In this document: positions 29,959 through 38,620 of the stretch, piece by piece
How the letters are laid out: each line of letters opens with the position of its first letter
Position numbering within the stretch: the stretch's first letter is position 1
NCBI GenBank assembly: GCA_014896355.1
Contig: JADBKO010000001.1
Coordinates: 41,710-105,709, forward strand
Length of the DNA: 64,000 bases
Origin: Bacillota bacterium
GTDB lineage: Bacteria; Bacillota; UBA5301; Bu52
Direction: 5' to 3'
The notes under the pieces: generated by a model
Told to the model about the DNA's origin: nothing
Databases searched by the model: none
The model's input: the letters and a program-made list of their open reading frames with translations, nothing else
Position numbers and translations under genes: made by a program

Positions 29959-30309
29959 TTGCGTACGTTGAGACTATTGTTGCTCGGAGGCCTCGCGGGG
30001 GGGATTCTCTCCGCTGCCTATTTCTGGAGGCAACGCCGGCGCATGCAAGAGCGGACCTTGGCGGGCCGGGTACAGCGCTGGCGGCGGCAGGCTGGCCGGA
30101 CGTTCCTGCGCTGGGGCCGCTATGCCACACATTGGCGCAGGCAGGCCCTGCTGGCTGAAACGGCCGGTCTTCTGGCACGCCAGCGCGTACGCATGGGCCG
30201 TGGCTTACAAAAAGCGGCGGGTTCCGCGCAGGCGGCTTTGCCCGGCGGCGGTGGCGACCGATCCCGTGCAGGCGCCCAGATTTTCCGCCGCCTAAGGGGC
30301 CAGGCGTAA
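29959..30309 (+). CDS. Hypothetical membrane-anchored basic protein
   Basis: Not assigned. 116 residues: an N-terminal helix (LRLLLLGGLAGGILSAAYFW) followed by a strongly basic region rich in Arg, Gln and Trp. The layout recalls YtxH-like envelope proteins, but no motif proves it. TTG start at 29959 preceded by AAAGGAG at good spacing, which supports translation. Confidence 0.6.
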   Translation: MRTLRLLLLGGLAGGILSAAYFWRQRRRMQERTLAGRVQRWRRQAGRTFLRWGRYATHWRRQALLAETAGLLARQRVRMGRGLQKAAGSAQAALPGGGGDRSRAGAQIFRRLRGQA

Positions 30310-30351
30310 TCCCGGGCCCGCGGACGCGGGCCAGCGGGGAGGAGGAATCCC

Positions 30352-31431
30352 ACGCATCCCACGCCCCCGAACCCGCCGCCCAGGTCGGGCGGCCAGCGAT
30401 CGCGGCCCTGGAGTTCGTGGCTTTGGGTGGCCTGCGCATTGCTGGCGTTCAGCCTCGTCCTCGCAGCCCTGGGCCCATTATTGTTCCCGCTGATCCTGGC
30501 CGTCATCATCGTCTACCTGACGCTGCCCATGGTGGAGCTGTTGGAGCGGCGCGGCCTGCCGCGGCCCACGGCGGTCCTGACCAGCTATTCTCTCATCGCT
30601 GTGCTGGCCCTGCTGGCCGGGTTCTACGTGGTGCCGATCCTGGCTTTGCAGTCGGAGCAGCTGATCGCCAACCTGCCGCAGCTCTTTAACACGCTGGAAA
30701 AGGCCGTGCAATCCTTCCATGCCCATTACCGGGGCATCCAGTTTCCAGACACTCTGCGGGCCGCCGGAGATGAGCTTCTGGCCAGTGCCCGCCAGGCGGC
30801 CCGCACCCTGGCGCATCAGGCGGTTCAGGGTGTGATGGGCCTTTTGGGCCACGCGTTCTCCATGCTCCTGGCGCCGGTGCTGGCGTATTACATCACCCGG
30901 GATCTACCCTATTTCAAGCAGGAGCTTTATGCTTCCATTCCCGTGCAAAACCGCCACGGAGTGGTGCAGTTTCTCGGCGAATTGGACCAGGCCTTGGCCG
31001 GTTTCTTCCGCGGCCAGGTCATCGTGGGCCTGTGCGTGGGGGGGCTCATCGGTTTAGGGCTGACCCTTATGGGCCTGCCGTATGCCTGGGTCATCGGTCT
31101 GTTGGCCGGGGTTTTCGATCTCATCCCTTATTTCGGCCCGGTGATCGGCGCAGTGCCCGCCGTGGCCGTGGCTGCCACGTTTTCCCCCTGGACCGTGGCC
31201 TACGCCGTGGCCGTCTTTGTGGTGGCCAACCAGGTGGAGGGGAGCGTCCTGAGCCCGCGCATTGTGGGGCGGAGGGTGGGTTTGCATCCTTTGGCCGTCA
31301 TTCTGGCGGTGCTGGTGGGCCAGCGCTTCCTGGGCCTGGCCGGGATGATCCTGGGAGTTCCGGCGCTGGCCACCTTGCGCATCGTCTTCCGCCATGCCCT
31401 GCGCTACCTGGCCAGCAGCCGGTCCCGCTGA
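30352..31431 (+). CDS. AI-2E family transporter (YrrI-like), probable ACG start
   Basis: Polytopic membrane protein of the AI-2E/TerC-adjacent permease family, with the family pattern YLTLPMVELLERRGLPR near the N-terminus, an amphipathic central region, and LAGVFDLIPYFGPVIGAVPA and QVEGSVLSPRIVG in the C-terminal half. Bacillus yrrI occupies the same place before alaS. The first standard start, GTG 30427, cuts into helix 1 and has no SD. A GGAGGAGG (30338-30345) sits 6 bases before ACG 30352, with an open frame to GTG 30427, giving a normal N-terminus. Transported substrate unknown. Confidence 0.88.
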   Translation, partial: THPTPPNPPPRSGGQRSRPWSSWLWVACALLAFSLVLAALGPLLFPLILAVIIVYLTLPMVELLERRGLPRPTAVLTSYSLIAVLALLAGFYVVPILALQSEQLIANLPQLFNTLEKAVQSFHAHYRGIQFPDTLRAAGDELLASARQAARTLAHQAVQGVMGLLGHAFSMLLAPVLAYYITRDLPYFKQELYASIPVQNRHGVVQFLGELDQALAGFFRGQVIVGLCVGGLIGLGLTLMGLPYAWVIGLLAGVFDLIPYFGPVIGAVPAVAVAATFSPWTVAYAVAVFVVANQVEGSVLSPRIVGRRVGLHPLAVILAVLVGQRFLGLAGMILGVPALATLRIVFRHALRYLASSRSR

Positions 31432-31466
31432 AAGCGCGCTTCACAGGCTCGGGGAGGCACCCTGCG

Positions 31467-31496
31467 TTGACAAGTTTTTTTCGCTTGGTGTAAGAT
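31467..31496 (+). promoter_or_regulatory. Sigma-A promoter for alaS
   Basis: TTGACA (31467-31472), 18-base spacer with a T-rich stretch, TAAGAT (31491-31496). About 50 bases before the alaS TTG start. No T-box or other leader fits in the short distance. Confidence 0.68.
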
Positions 31497-31548
31497 TAGA
31501 ATACTCATGGAACGAGCCGATGTTGGTAGAATCTGGGAGGTCCTCATT

Positions 31549-34179
31549 TTGCTGGCCGCGGAAATCCGGGAAAAATACCTGCAGTTCTTCGAGTCCAAGG
31601 GACATCTGAGGCTGCCCAGCGCCTCCTTGATCCCCCACAACGACCCATCGCTCCTCTTGACCGCTGCGGGGATGGTGCCTTTCAAACCGTACTTTCTGGG
31701 GCGGGCGGAGCCGCCCAGGCGGCGGGTGACCACCGCGCAGAAGTGTGTCCGCACGCCGGACATTGACAACGTAGGCAAGACCGCACGGCATTTGACGTTC
31801 TTCGAGATGCTGGGGAATTTCTCCTTTGGCGATTATTTCAAGACAGAGGCCATTGCCTGGGCCTGGGAGTTCGTGACTCAAGTCCTGCAGCTGCCGAAGG
31901 AGAAACTGCGGGTCACGATCTATCTGGATGACGACGAGGCTTTTCGGATTTGGAACCAGGCGATCGGCGTCCCGGCGGAGCACATCTTCCGGCTGGGCAA
32001 GGATACGAATTTCTGGGAGATCGGAGTGGGTCCCTGCGGCCCCTGCTCGGAGATTTTCGTGGACCGCGGCCCCGGTTTTTGCAGCGAACCCGACTGTGAC
32101 CTGACCCACGGCTGCGACCGTTGGCTGGAGATCTGGAACCTGGTGTTCATCCAGTTCCACCGGGATGAGAACGGGCAGTATCAGCCGCTGGAGCGGAAGA
32201 GCATCGACACCGGCATGGGTCTGGAGCGGGTGGCTGCGCTGATGCAGGGGGTTCCAGGGGCCTTCGACACGGATCTTTTGCGGCCGGTGGTGGACAAAGC
32301 GGCGGGGCTGGCCCATGTCCAGTATGGCCAGAGCCATGAGGCGGATGTGGCCCTGCGGGTCATCGCAGACCATGCCCGCAGCGTTACTTTTATGGTGGGC
32401 GACGGGATTTTGCCTTCCAACGAAGGGCGCGGGTACGTGCTGCGGCGGCTCTTGCGGCGGGGCCTGCGTTACGGCCGCAACCTGGGCCTGCACGGACCCT
32501 TTTTTGCCAGCGTATGCGGCACCGTCATCGACAAAATGGCCTCGGCCTATCCCGAGCTGGAGGAAAAACGCAGCTTTATTCTGAAAATCGTGGCCCAAGA
32601 GGAGGAGAGGTTTCAGGCCACGCTGGACCAGGGCAGCGCGCTGCTGGACGAGATCCTGGACCGCCTGGCCCGCCAGGGGCAGTCTGTGGTTTCGGGCCAG
32701 GACGCCTTCCGCCTTTATGACACGTATGGCTTTCCGCTGGAATTGACCCGGGAGATCGCCGCAGAACGGGGCATGCAGGTGCATACGGAGGGCTTCCAGG
32801 AGGCCATGCGCCAGCAGAAGGAACGGGCTCGCTCGGCCCGGCAGGAGACCAACTATGTGGATGTGGACACAGACAAGCGACTCTCCCTGGCGGCGAAATT
32901 CGCCTCCCGGTTCGTGGGCTACGATACCCTGGAATCCCACAGCACGGTGCTGGCTCTTCTCCGGGACGGGCAGGAGGTCGCAGAGGCGCAGACCGGCGAG
33001 TCGGTGGACCTGATTCTGGACAAGACCCCGTTTTATGCCTCCGGCGGCGGGCAGGTGGCGGATACGGGAACAATTACCGCCGCCTCCGGCCAGCTGACGG
33101 TGGAGGACGTGGAGCGTCCCGCCGAAGGCCTCATTGTGCACCGCGGCAAGGTCACCAGCGGCGTGTTGCGCACCGGAGATCAGGTTTTGGCGTCGGTATA
33201 CGCCGCGGACCGGGCGGGGGCCGCCCGCAACCACTCTGCCACTCACCTGCTGCAGGCGGCTTTGCGGCAGGTCCTGGGCAAGCATGTGCACCAGGCCGGA
33301 TCGTTGGTGACGCCGCAGCGGCTGCGCTTCGATTTCACCCATTTCCAGCCTCTGTCCCCGGATGAGCTGGCCCGGGTGGAGGATCTGGTCAATGAGTGGG
33401 TCGTGCGGGATGACCCGGTGCAGACGTTGGTGACCAGCCGGGCGGAAGCGGAAAAGATGGATGTCATGGCCCTTTTCGAGGCGAAGTACGGCGAACAGGT
33501 CCGCGTCGTCAGCATGGGCGAGTACAGCCGGGAGCTTTGCGGGGGTACCCATGTGGGCCGCACGGGGATGATCGGGCTGTTCCAGGTGGTGTCCGAGGGA
33601 GCCGTGGCGGCCGGCGTACGCCGCATCGAGGCGGTCACAGGTCCGGAAGCCTTGCGGTGGGTGCGCCAGCAACAGCAGGTCCTGCATCAGGCCGCCCGCT
33701 TGTTGGGGGTCGGATGGGCGCAGGTCTACGAGCGCACGGAGCATCTTCTCCAGGAGAACCAGGAGCTCGGCCGCCAGCTGGCTGCCGCCAGAAAAAGCGA
33801 GGCTCAGGCCATTACGGAGAGGCTGGCGCAGCAGGCGGCGGTGGTCGGCGGCGCCCGGGTGCTGGTGGCCACAGTGGAGAACGTGGATCCGGAGTCTCTG
33901 CGCCGGATGGGGGATGAGCTCAAAGCCCGCCTGGCTCCGGCGGTGGTGGTCCTGGGAACCGTATCCCAGGGCAAGGCCCTGTTCCTGGCCATGGTTACGC
34001 CGGATTTGGTGCAGCGGGGCCTGCACGCGGGAGAGCTGGTGCGCAAGGCGGCTCAGATTGCGGGCGGCGGTGGCGGCGGGCGGCCGGACATGGCCCAAGC
34101 TGGCGGCCGGAATCCGGAGCGTTTGGGTGAAGCCCTGGACAGCGTACGACAGGAGGCTGTCCGCCGCTTGGGTGCTTAA
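31549..34179 (+). CDS. alaS: Alanyl-tRNA synthetase
   Basis: Class II synthetase with aminoacylation domain (LTAAGMVPFKPYFLG, GPCGPCSEIF, DTGMGLERVA), editing domain with zinc ligands H562, H566, C664 and H668 (HSATH, CGGTH), and a C-terminal C-Ala domain (GGGGGGRPDMAQAGG). TTG 31549 is chosen because GGGAGG lies 8 bases upstream and the protein then starts LAAEIREKYLQFFESKGH, the usual N-terminus; the ATG at 31507 is inside the promoter's downstream region. 876 residues. Confidence 0.96.
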   Translation: MLAAEIREKYLQFFESKGHLRLPSASLIPHNDPSLLLTAAGMVPFKPYFLGRAEPPRRRVTTAQKCVRTPDIDNVGKTARHLTFFEMLGNFSFGDYFKTEAIAWAWEFVTQVLQLPKEKLRVTIYLDDDEAFRIWNQAIGVPAEHIFRLGKDTNFWEIGVGPCGPCSEIFVDRGPGFCSEPDCDLTHGCDRWLEIWNLVFIQFHRDENGQYQPLERKSIDTGMGLERVAALMQGVPGAFDTDLLRPVVDKAAGLAHVQYGQSHEADVALRVIADHARSVTFMVGDGILPSNEGRGYVLRRLLRRGLRYGRNLGLHGPFFASVCGTVIDKMASAYPELEEKRSFILKIVAQEEERFQATLDQGSALLDEILDRLARQGQSVVSGQDAFRLYDTYGFPLELTREIAAERGMQVHTEGFQEAMRQQKERARSARQETNYVDVDTDKRLSLAAKFASRFVGYDTLESHSTVLALLRDGQEVAEAQTGESVDLILDKTPFYASGGGQVADTGTITAASGQLTVEDVERPAEGLIVHRGKVTSGVLRTGDQVLASVYAADRAGAARNHSATHLLQAALRQVLGKHVHQAGSLVTPQRLRFDFTHFQPLSPDELARVEDLVNEWVVRDDPVQTLVTSRAEAEKMDVMALFEAKYGEQVRVVSMGEYSRELCGGTHVGRTGMIGLFQVVSEGAVAAGVRRIEAVTGPEALRWVRQQQQVLHQAARLLGVGWAQVYERTEHLLQENQELGRQLAAARKSEAQAITERLAQQAAVVGGARVLVATVENVDPESLRRMGDELKARLAPAVVVLGTVSQGKALFLAMVTPDLVQRGLHAGELVRKAAQIAGGGGGGRPDMAQAGGRNPERLGEALDSVRQEAVRRLGA

Positions 34180-34252
34180 AGAAAGGCACCCTTTGGGGCG
34201 CAGACATGAGGGACACCAAGGCCGTCCGGAGCCTTGAGAGGGGGAAGGCCCG

Positions 34253-34546
34253 GTGCAAAAGGGTCAGGCTGGGGTGAAGGCCGTGGAGGATAACTGGGAA
34301 CAGACCCGCCGGTTCCAACGGGTGGATGAGGAGCCACGCGACGCTCGTGGCGTGCTGTTGGCGGTGTTTCAGGCCCTCCAGGAAAAAGGCTACAACCCGG
34401 TGAGCCAGATCGTCGGTTACCTGTTGTCCGGAGACCCAACCTACATCACCTCCCACCGGGGGGCACGCAGCCTTATCCGGCGTTTGGAACGCGATGAGCT
34501 GCTGGAGGAGCTGGTAAAAACCTACCTCAAGCAGGCGGGAGGCTAG
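34253..34546 (+). CDS. ireB: IreB family regulatory phosphoprotein (UPF0297)
   Basis: 97 residues matching UPF0297/Ire[26 protein letters not shown] in its central part and [25 protein letters not shown] at the end. In Enterococcus IreB is a target of the PASTA kinase IreK and lowers cephalosporin tolerance. A 15-residue N-terminal extension precedes the core. GTG start. Between alaS and ruvX as in Bacillus (yrzL). Confidence 0.92.
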   Translation: MQKGQAGVKAVEDNWEQTRRFQRVDEEPRDARGVLLAVFQALQEKGYNPVSQIVGYLLSGDPTYITSHRGARSLIRRLERDELLEELVKTYLKQAGG

Positions 34547-34584
34547 GCGGGCGGGGAAACTCTGCCCTCTGCCGCGTCCCCCGT

Positions 34585-34701
34585 TCATAGCCCCGTCAAG
34601 GGGCCATGAGGCTGAACCTGCAGGTATGAGCTGCCCCTGAGATGGCAATACTCGGAAGGGGTGGAAGCCGACCCCAGCCCAAAGGATATTGCCGGAGGCG
34701 G
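34585..34701 (+). promoter_or_regulatory. Structured leader before the baseplate-J-like gene
   Basis: The gap 34547-34705 carries an inverted repeat with a 5-base loop (34585-34594 with 34600-34609, one mismatch), a palindrome ACCTGCAGGT (34616-34625), and a nested hairpin: outer GGCAATA/TATTGCC (34644-34650 with 34687-34693) and inner GGGGT/ACCCC (34658-34662 with 34671-34675). The outer 3' arm abuts the SD GGAGGCGG, so folding could mask or expose it. I match it to no known riboswitch class. Confidence 0.45.
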
Positions 34702-34705
34702 TGAC

Positions 34706-36385
34706 ATGCAGATTCTGGTAGGCCCGGCCAGCCGTCTGACAGGAGTGCTGCGGCAGCTGGAGCATTGTGGCGGCGTCCGGGTGGAGCTTTGGCTGGAGCC
34801 AGGGCAGAGTTGCCTGGAAAGCCCCGCTGACCTGGAACTGCTGGATCTGGCTGCCCGCCGCCGCGGGCTGCGGATGGTCTTGCGCGGTGGAAGTCCGGCC
34901 CTGCTTCAGGCAGCCCGGGCTCTGGGATGGGAAGCGGTAGGCCTGTCTCCGTCTACTCCCGAGCCGCCCAAAAGGGAAATGCCGGGACGGATCACCGCCA
35001 GCCTCCCGTCCGGGGCAGCCGGGACGGACCGCCCGGGCCTCTCTGGTGCGTCCGCCCGGCCGAACCCCCGGCGCCGGTGGGCCGTGCGACCTCGCATCCA
35101 TCATGTCTTGATCCTTCCTGTTTTGTTCATACTGGCCGCGGGAGCAGCCTGGGGAACGATGCCGCGAGCCACAGTGACGGTGTGTCCCCAGGTGGTTCCC
35201 TACGAGGGCTTCTTCCGGCTTACGGTGGTGTTGGCCTCCACTTCCGATGCAGGGGACGGGGTCCAGGCAGGGTCCCCGGCGGTCGCCCCGGCCTTGGCGG
35301 GGAGTCAGGCGCCGGCCCACGCCGGCAAGGACGCTCTTTTGCCCGGCACCGGTCAGGCCGTGGACGGCTCTCCCCGCCTTTTGACCGCCCGGCCCATTCA
35401 AACCACCTTCGTGGTGAAGGGCCGGGTGTCCGTCTCGGGACAGAAAGTGGAGCCTCTGGCGCCCTCCACGGGGCAGATTTTGCTCATCAACAATACGGCG
35501 GAGGCCCGCCGGGTTCCGGCAGGGGCCCGGGTGGCCACCGCCGGCGGGGTGGAATTCACCCTCTCCCAGGCTGTGGTGGTGCCGCCGGCTCAGACCGAGC
35601 GGCTTCTGGGGGTTCCGGTGGCCACCCAGGCCGGCCGTGCCCTGGCTCAGGCTGTGGCTGTGGCGCCCGGCGAGAGCGGCAACGTGGGCCCAGGGACCAT
35701 CACCCGGTGGGTGGGGGCTTCCGGGGACGTGGCCAGGCTGGCCGTGGTGAATCCCGAGCCGTTCAGCGGCGGGAAAGTCCGGATCATGCCTGCGGTGGCG
35801 CAAACCGATGTGCAAAGCCTGCGGGCGAAGCTGCAGCAGTTGGCCGGACAGCAAGCGGAAAGCCGCCTCCGGGCTCTGCTCAGCAAAGGTGACCTTCTTT
35901 TGCCCGCACCCAGGGGCATCCAGTTGACAGACTTTCTTCCGGCGGCAAAGGTGGGCGACGAGGTCCCCGAACTGCAGGGCCAAGCCACGGTTACGGTCTC
36001 CGGGTGGTCCTTGCCGAAGACATTGGTGGAAACGGCGGTGCGGCGCCAGCTTGCCGTCGGCAACGGCGCCGGCAAGCTGTTTGCCACCCCCAGCCCGCAA
36101 TTGGTGTCCTGGCGGGCGGAACTGCAACCAACCGGGGAGGTCCGCCTGACCGGCACAGCCCGCGATGCGGCGATCATCCGTCCGGACGTGGCGGACATCC
36201 AAAGGCGGCTGCAGGGCCAGCCGGTGGAGCGGGCAGAGCAGCTGCTCGCAGGGCTCCGGGGCGTGGGGCAGGTGCGCGTGGACCGCAGCAAGGCCGGGCG
36301 GTTTCCACCCTGGGCCCGGTGGGTGAACGTCGTGGTGGCCACGCCGCCGGCACCCTTCGGGGCGGTGCCGGAGGCGCAGCAGTGA
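34706..36385 (+). CDS. Membrane-anchored baseplate J/gp47-like protein
   Basis: 559 residues. N-terminal small domain (QILVGPASRLTGVLRQL, then a block around residues 45-75 rich in DLAARRRGLRMVL), a Pro/Arg linker, one transmembrane helix (about 134-152), then a long beta-rich extracytoplasmic part (VVKGRVSVSGQKVEP, RRVPAGARVATAGGVEFTL) ending PPWARWVNVVVATPP. This arrangement matches proteins annotated as baseplate J-like in Clostridia; no phage genes are nearby, so it is probably a cell-envelope protein. ATG 34706 has GGAGGCGG upstream. Function unknown. Confidence 0.7.
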   Translation: MQILVGPASRLTGVLRQLEHCGGVRVELWLEPGQSCLESPADLELLDLAARRRGLRMVLRGGSPALLQAARALGWEAVGLSPSTPEPPKREMPGRITASLPSGAAGTDRPGLSGASARPNPRRRWAVRPRIHHVLILPVLFILAAGAAWGTMPRATVTVCPQVVPYEGFFRLTVVLASTSDAGDGVQAGSPAVAPALAGSQAPAHAGKDALLPGTGQAVDGSPRLLTARPIQTTFVVKGRVSVSGQKVEPLAPSTGQILLINNTAEARRVPAGARVATAGGVEFTLSQAVVVPPAQTERLLGVPVATQAGRALAQAVAVAPGESGNVGPGTITRWVGASGDVARLAVVNPEPFSGGKVRIMPAVAQTDVQSLRAKLQQLAGQQAESRLRALLSKGDLLLPAPRGIQLTDFLPAAKVGDEVPELQGQATVTVSGWSLPKTLVETAVRRQLAVGNGAGKLFATPSPQLVSWRAELQPTGEVRLTGTARDAAIIRPDVADIQRRLQGQPVERAEQLLAGLRGVGQVRVDRSKAGRFPPWARWVNVVVATPPAPFGAVPEAQQ

Positions 36386-36393
36386 GGTGGCTC

Positions 36394-36422
36394 TTGCATC
36401 CGGACCTCGCCCGTGTTTTAAT
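36394..36422 (+). promoter_or_regulatory. Candidate sigma-A promoter for ruvX
   Basis: TTGCAT (36394-36399), 17 bases, TTTAAT (36417-36422), directly after the previous stop and 25 bases before the ruvX start. Both boxes deviate slightly from consensus. Confidence 0.5.
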
Positions 36423-36447
36423 GGAGCGGTAAGGAAGGCTGTTTAGT

Positions 36448-37059
36448 TTGGAGAATCCGCCAGAAGAAGGGGGCCTGGATGGCGCGTCCGGCATGAGACA
36501 GATTGGGGACGGGGCTGCGGCGGACTTGCAACGTCCGGGCCGAGTCATGGCGCTGGATGTAGGCACGCGCAGGATCGGGGTGGCCATGAGCGACCCAACA
36601 CAGAACATCGCCCAGCCCTACACCACGGTGGAACGCTCCAGCTGGCGTGCGGACGTGGCAGCCCTCGCGGCCATCATTCAGCAGGAGGAAGTGGTGGCTG
36701 TGGTGCTCGGGCTTCCCCGCCACATGAAGGGAAGCGTGGGCGCCAGCAGTCATCCCAGCCTGGAATTGGCGGCCCGCCTGCGCAAGGCCTGTCCCCAGGT
36801 GCCCTTGTTTTTCTGCGATGAACGCCTGACGACGGTGATGGCGCAAAAAAGCCTGCTGGAGGCCGACCTCAGTCGGGCACGGCGCCGGCAGCTGGCGGAT
36901 CACGTTGCGGCTGCGCTGATCCTGCAGACGTTCCTGGCCCGCAGGGATTCAGCTGGTCGGTATAAAGAAGGGCCCTGTGGCCCAGAATGTGGGAATGCAG
37001 AGGCCCGGAATGGAGATGAACGCGATGCAGGAGGACGAGGAAATCCTGACCCTCGTTGA
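36448..37059 (+). CDS. ruvX: Holliday junction resolvase-like RuvX (YqgF)
   Basis: RNase H-fold nuclease implicated in pre-16S rRNA processing. MALDVGTRRIGVAMSDP, VVLGLPRHMKGSVG and FFCDERLTTVMAQ are the conserved blocks. The TTG at 36448 has AAGGAAGG 9 bases upstream and adds 33 residues before the core; ATG 36547 would give the usual N-terminus but lacks an SD. The C-terminal tail of about 35 residues overlaps the start of the DUF1292 gene. 203 residues against about 140 usual. Confidence 0.9.
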   Translation: MENPPEEGGLDGASGMRQIGDGAAADLQRPGRVMALDVGTRRIGVAMSDPTQNIAQPYTTVERSSWRADVAALAAIIQQEEVVAVVLGLPRHMKGSVGASSHPSLELAARLRKACPQVPLFFCDERLTTVMAQKSLLEADLSRARRRQLADHVAAALILQTFLARRDSAGRYKEGPCGPECGNAEARNGDERDAGGRGNPDPR

Positions 37060-37273
37060 CGATGAGGGTGTGGAGCATCATTTCAAGGTGGAACGGCGCT
37101 TGGAGCTGGAGGGGAAGGCGTACGCTCTGGTGACGCCGCAGGACTCCTTCATATTCCGGGTGGAATCCGATGAGGACGGCGAGGATCTGCTGGTGGACAT
37201 CGAGGACGAGGAAGAATTCTCCCGGGTAGCGGATGCCTTCATGGAGGCAGAGGAGCAGGAGGATCAGGAGTAA
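37025..37273 (+). CDS. DUF1292 acidic protein
   Basis: Short acidic protein (about 82 residues) with the DUF1292 pattern ILTLVDDEGVEHHFKV, YALVTPQD and FRVESDEDGEDLLVDIED. Homologous to Bacillus YrzB, which also lies after yrrK (ruvX); no function known. ATG 37025 is chosen with GGAG 9 bases upstream; ATG 37010, ATG 37016 and GTG 36977 are alternatives. It overlaps the ruvX 3' end by 35 bases. Confidence 0.88.
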   Translation: MQEDEEILTLVDDEGVEHHFKVERRLELEGKAYALVTPQDSFIFRVESDEDGEDLLVDIEDEEEFSRVADAFMEAEEQEDQE

Positions 37274-37368
37274 GGGCCTGTGCGTCTGCGCTGGGCTGGG
37301 CCGGGAGTGCTGCGTGAGCGCCCAGTCGTGGCGCCTGCAGCCTGGCAAAGCGCCGGCGCACCCAGGAA

Positions 37369-37397
37369 TTGCCAATCCCCCCGGCGACCCGTATAAT
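37369..37397 (+). promoter_or_regulatory. Sigma-A promoter for mltG
   Basis: TTGCCA (37369-37374), 17 bases, perfect TATAAT (37392-37397), 19 bases before the mltG ATG. The 5' leader would be very short (about 12 bases). Confidence 0.7.
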
Positions 37398-37415
37398 AGG
37401 GGCTGAGGTGGGGAA

Positions 37416-38525
37416 ATGGCAGCGCACGTACCGACGGCCACGGCTGCGAGCCGGCTCCCGTCCCAGATGCTATCCCGTCCCCCGATGGGCAGGCGTCTGA
37501 CTCAGGTGCTGGCTTGGGCCGTGGCTGCTGTGTTTCTTTTGTCCGTCGTAACCGTGGCGACGGTGTATTATGCGTGGCAGCAACCTGCGACCCCGGCGGA
37601 TCAGGCGGCAGGGGAGGTCCTGGTACATATCCCGCCGGGGGCCGGTGCCTGGCAGATCGGTGTGATCCTACAAAAGGCCGGGTTGAAGGTTCCGGCCTGG
37701 GCATTCGTGGCGGCGGCGCGGCTGACCGGCCTGGATCGAAATCTCCAGGCGGGCGATTACGCCTTCACCCGCAAGTCCTCTTTGCACGCAGTTCTGAGTG
37801 GGTTGCAACGGGGCGCGGTGATCACGCACTGGGTAACCTTTCCGGAAGGATATACCGCCAGACAGATGGCGGAGCGTTTGGCCTGGAGAGGGTTGCTGGA
37901 CCCGCGCCGGTTTCTGGAGCTGGTGGACCGGCCCGAAGCCGTCTTTGCCGGGCAGGTCCCGGAGGAGTTGCGTCGTGCCCCTTCCCTGCAGGGCTTTCTC
38001 TTTCCGGATACGTATGAGATCTACGACGGCCAGGATCCTGCGGCTTTGATCCGCCAGATGGTGGAGGAGGCGTTGCAGGTGGCCCGCCCTTTGTACGCCA
38101 AGAGCCCGCTGCGGGACCGTTACAGCTTGTACCAGTTGGTGACCTTGGCGTCCCTGGTGGAAGGGGAGGCCATGGTGGATCGGGAACGCCCCATCATCGC
38201 CGGCGTGTTTCTCAACCGGTTACAACGGGGCATGTATCTACAATCCTGTGCCACGGTGGAGTACGTTCTGGGCCACCACAAAGAACGGCTGAACCTGCAG
38301 GATATCCACACTCCGTCGCCTTATAATACGTATCAGAACCCGGGCCTTCCACCGGGTCCCATCAACAACCCGGGCAAGGCTTCCCTGCAGGCGGCCATGT
38401 TCCCGGCCCGGGTGGATTATTACTATTTCGTGGCCCGGGGCGATGGAACACACATCTTCAGCCGGGGGTACAAAGCCCATTTGCTGGCGCAGCGGCAGGT
38501 GGAGGCCGGCAGGTCAGGCCGCTAG
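37416..38525 (+). CDS. mltG: Endolytic murein transglycosylase MltG
   Basis: YceG-like lytic transglycosylase that cleaves nascent glycan strands. N-terminal cytosolic stretch, one transmembrane helix (about 31-52), LysM-like subdomain (IPPGAGAWQIGVILQKAG) and catalytic domain with E249 in ASLVEGEA, then TPSPYNTYQNPGLPPGPI and the DGTHIFSR end. 369 residues. Followed by sigK. Bacillus yrrL holds the same place after yrzB. Confidence 0.94.
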   Translation: MAAHVPTATAASRLPSQMLSRPPMGRRLTQVLAWAVAAVFLLSVVTVATVYYAWQQPATPADQAAGEVLVHIPPGAGAWQIGVILQKAGLKVPAWAFVAAARLTGLDRNLQAGDYAFTRKSSLHAVLSGLQRGAVITHWVTFPEGYTARQMAERLAWRGLLDPRRFLELVDRPEAVFAGQVPEELRRAPSLQGFLFPDTYEIYDGQDPAALIRQMVEEALQVARPLYAKSPLRDRYSLYQLVTLASLVEGEAMVDRERPIIAGVFLNRLQRGMYLQSCATVEYVLGHHKERLNLQDIHTPSPYNTYQNPGLPPGPINNPGKASLQAAMFPARVDYYYFVARGDGTHIFSRGYKAHLLAQRQVEAGRSGR

Positions 38526-38620
38526 GCCGGGTTTGACAGTTTTTTCCGGGCCCCCTTCCGGCACCGGGCGCAAGCAAGCCACATACCATGATAGGGAGCT
38601 CTGTGCAGGGAGGGGTCGTT

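Noticed and set aside
31441..34098. An 885-codon minus-strand frame over alaS
   Set aside because: Fully antisense to a canonical alaS; Gln/His/Leu-rich composition typical of a codon shadow.
38533..38561. TTGACA upstream of sigK as a sigma-A promoter
   Set aside because: At 16-18 bases downstream there is only TTCCGG-like sequence, with no acceptable -10.
38582..38589. CATACCAT before sigK as a sigma-E -10 box
   Set aside because: No ATA-type -35 element lies 13-15 bases upstream; the single box is too weak to call.
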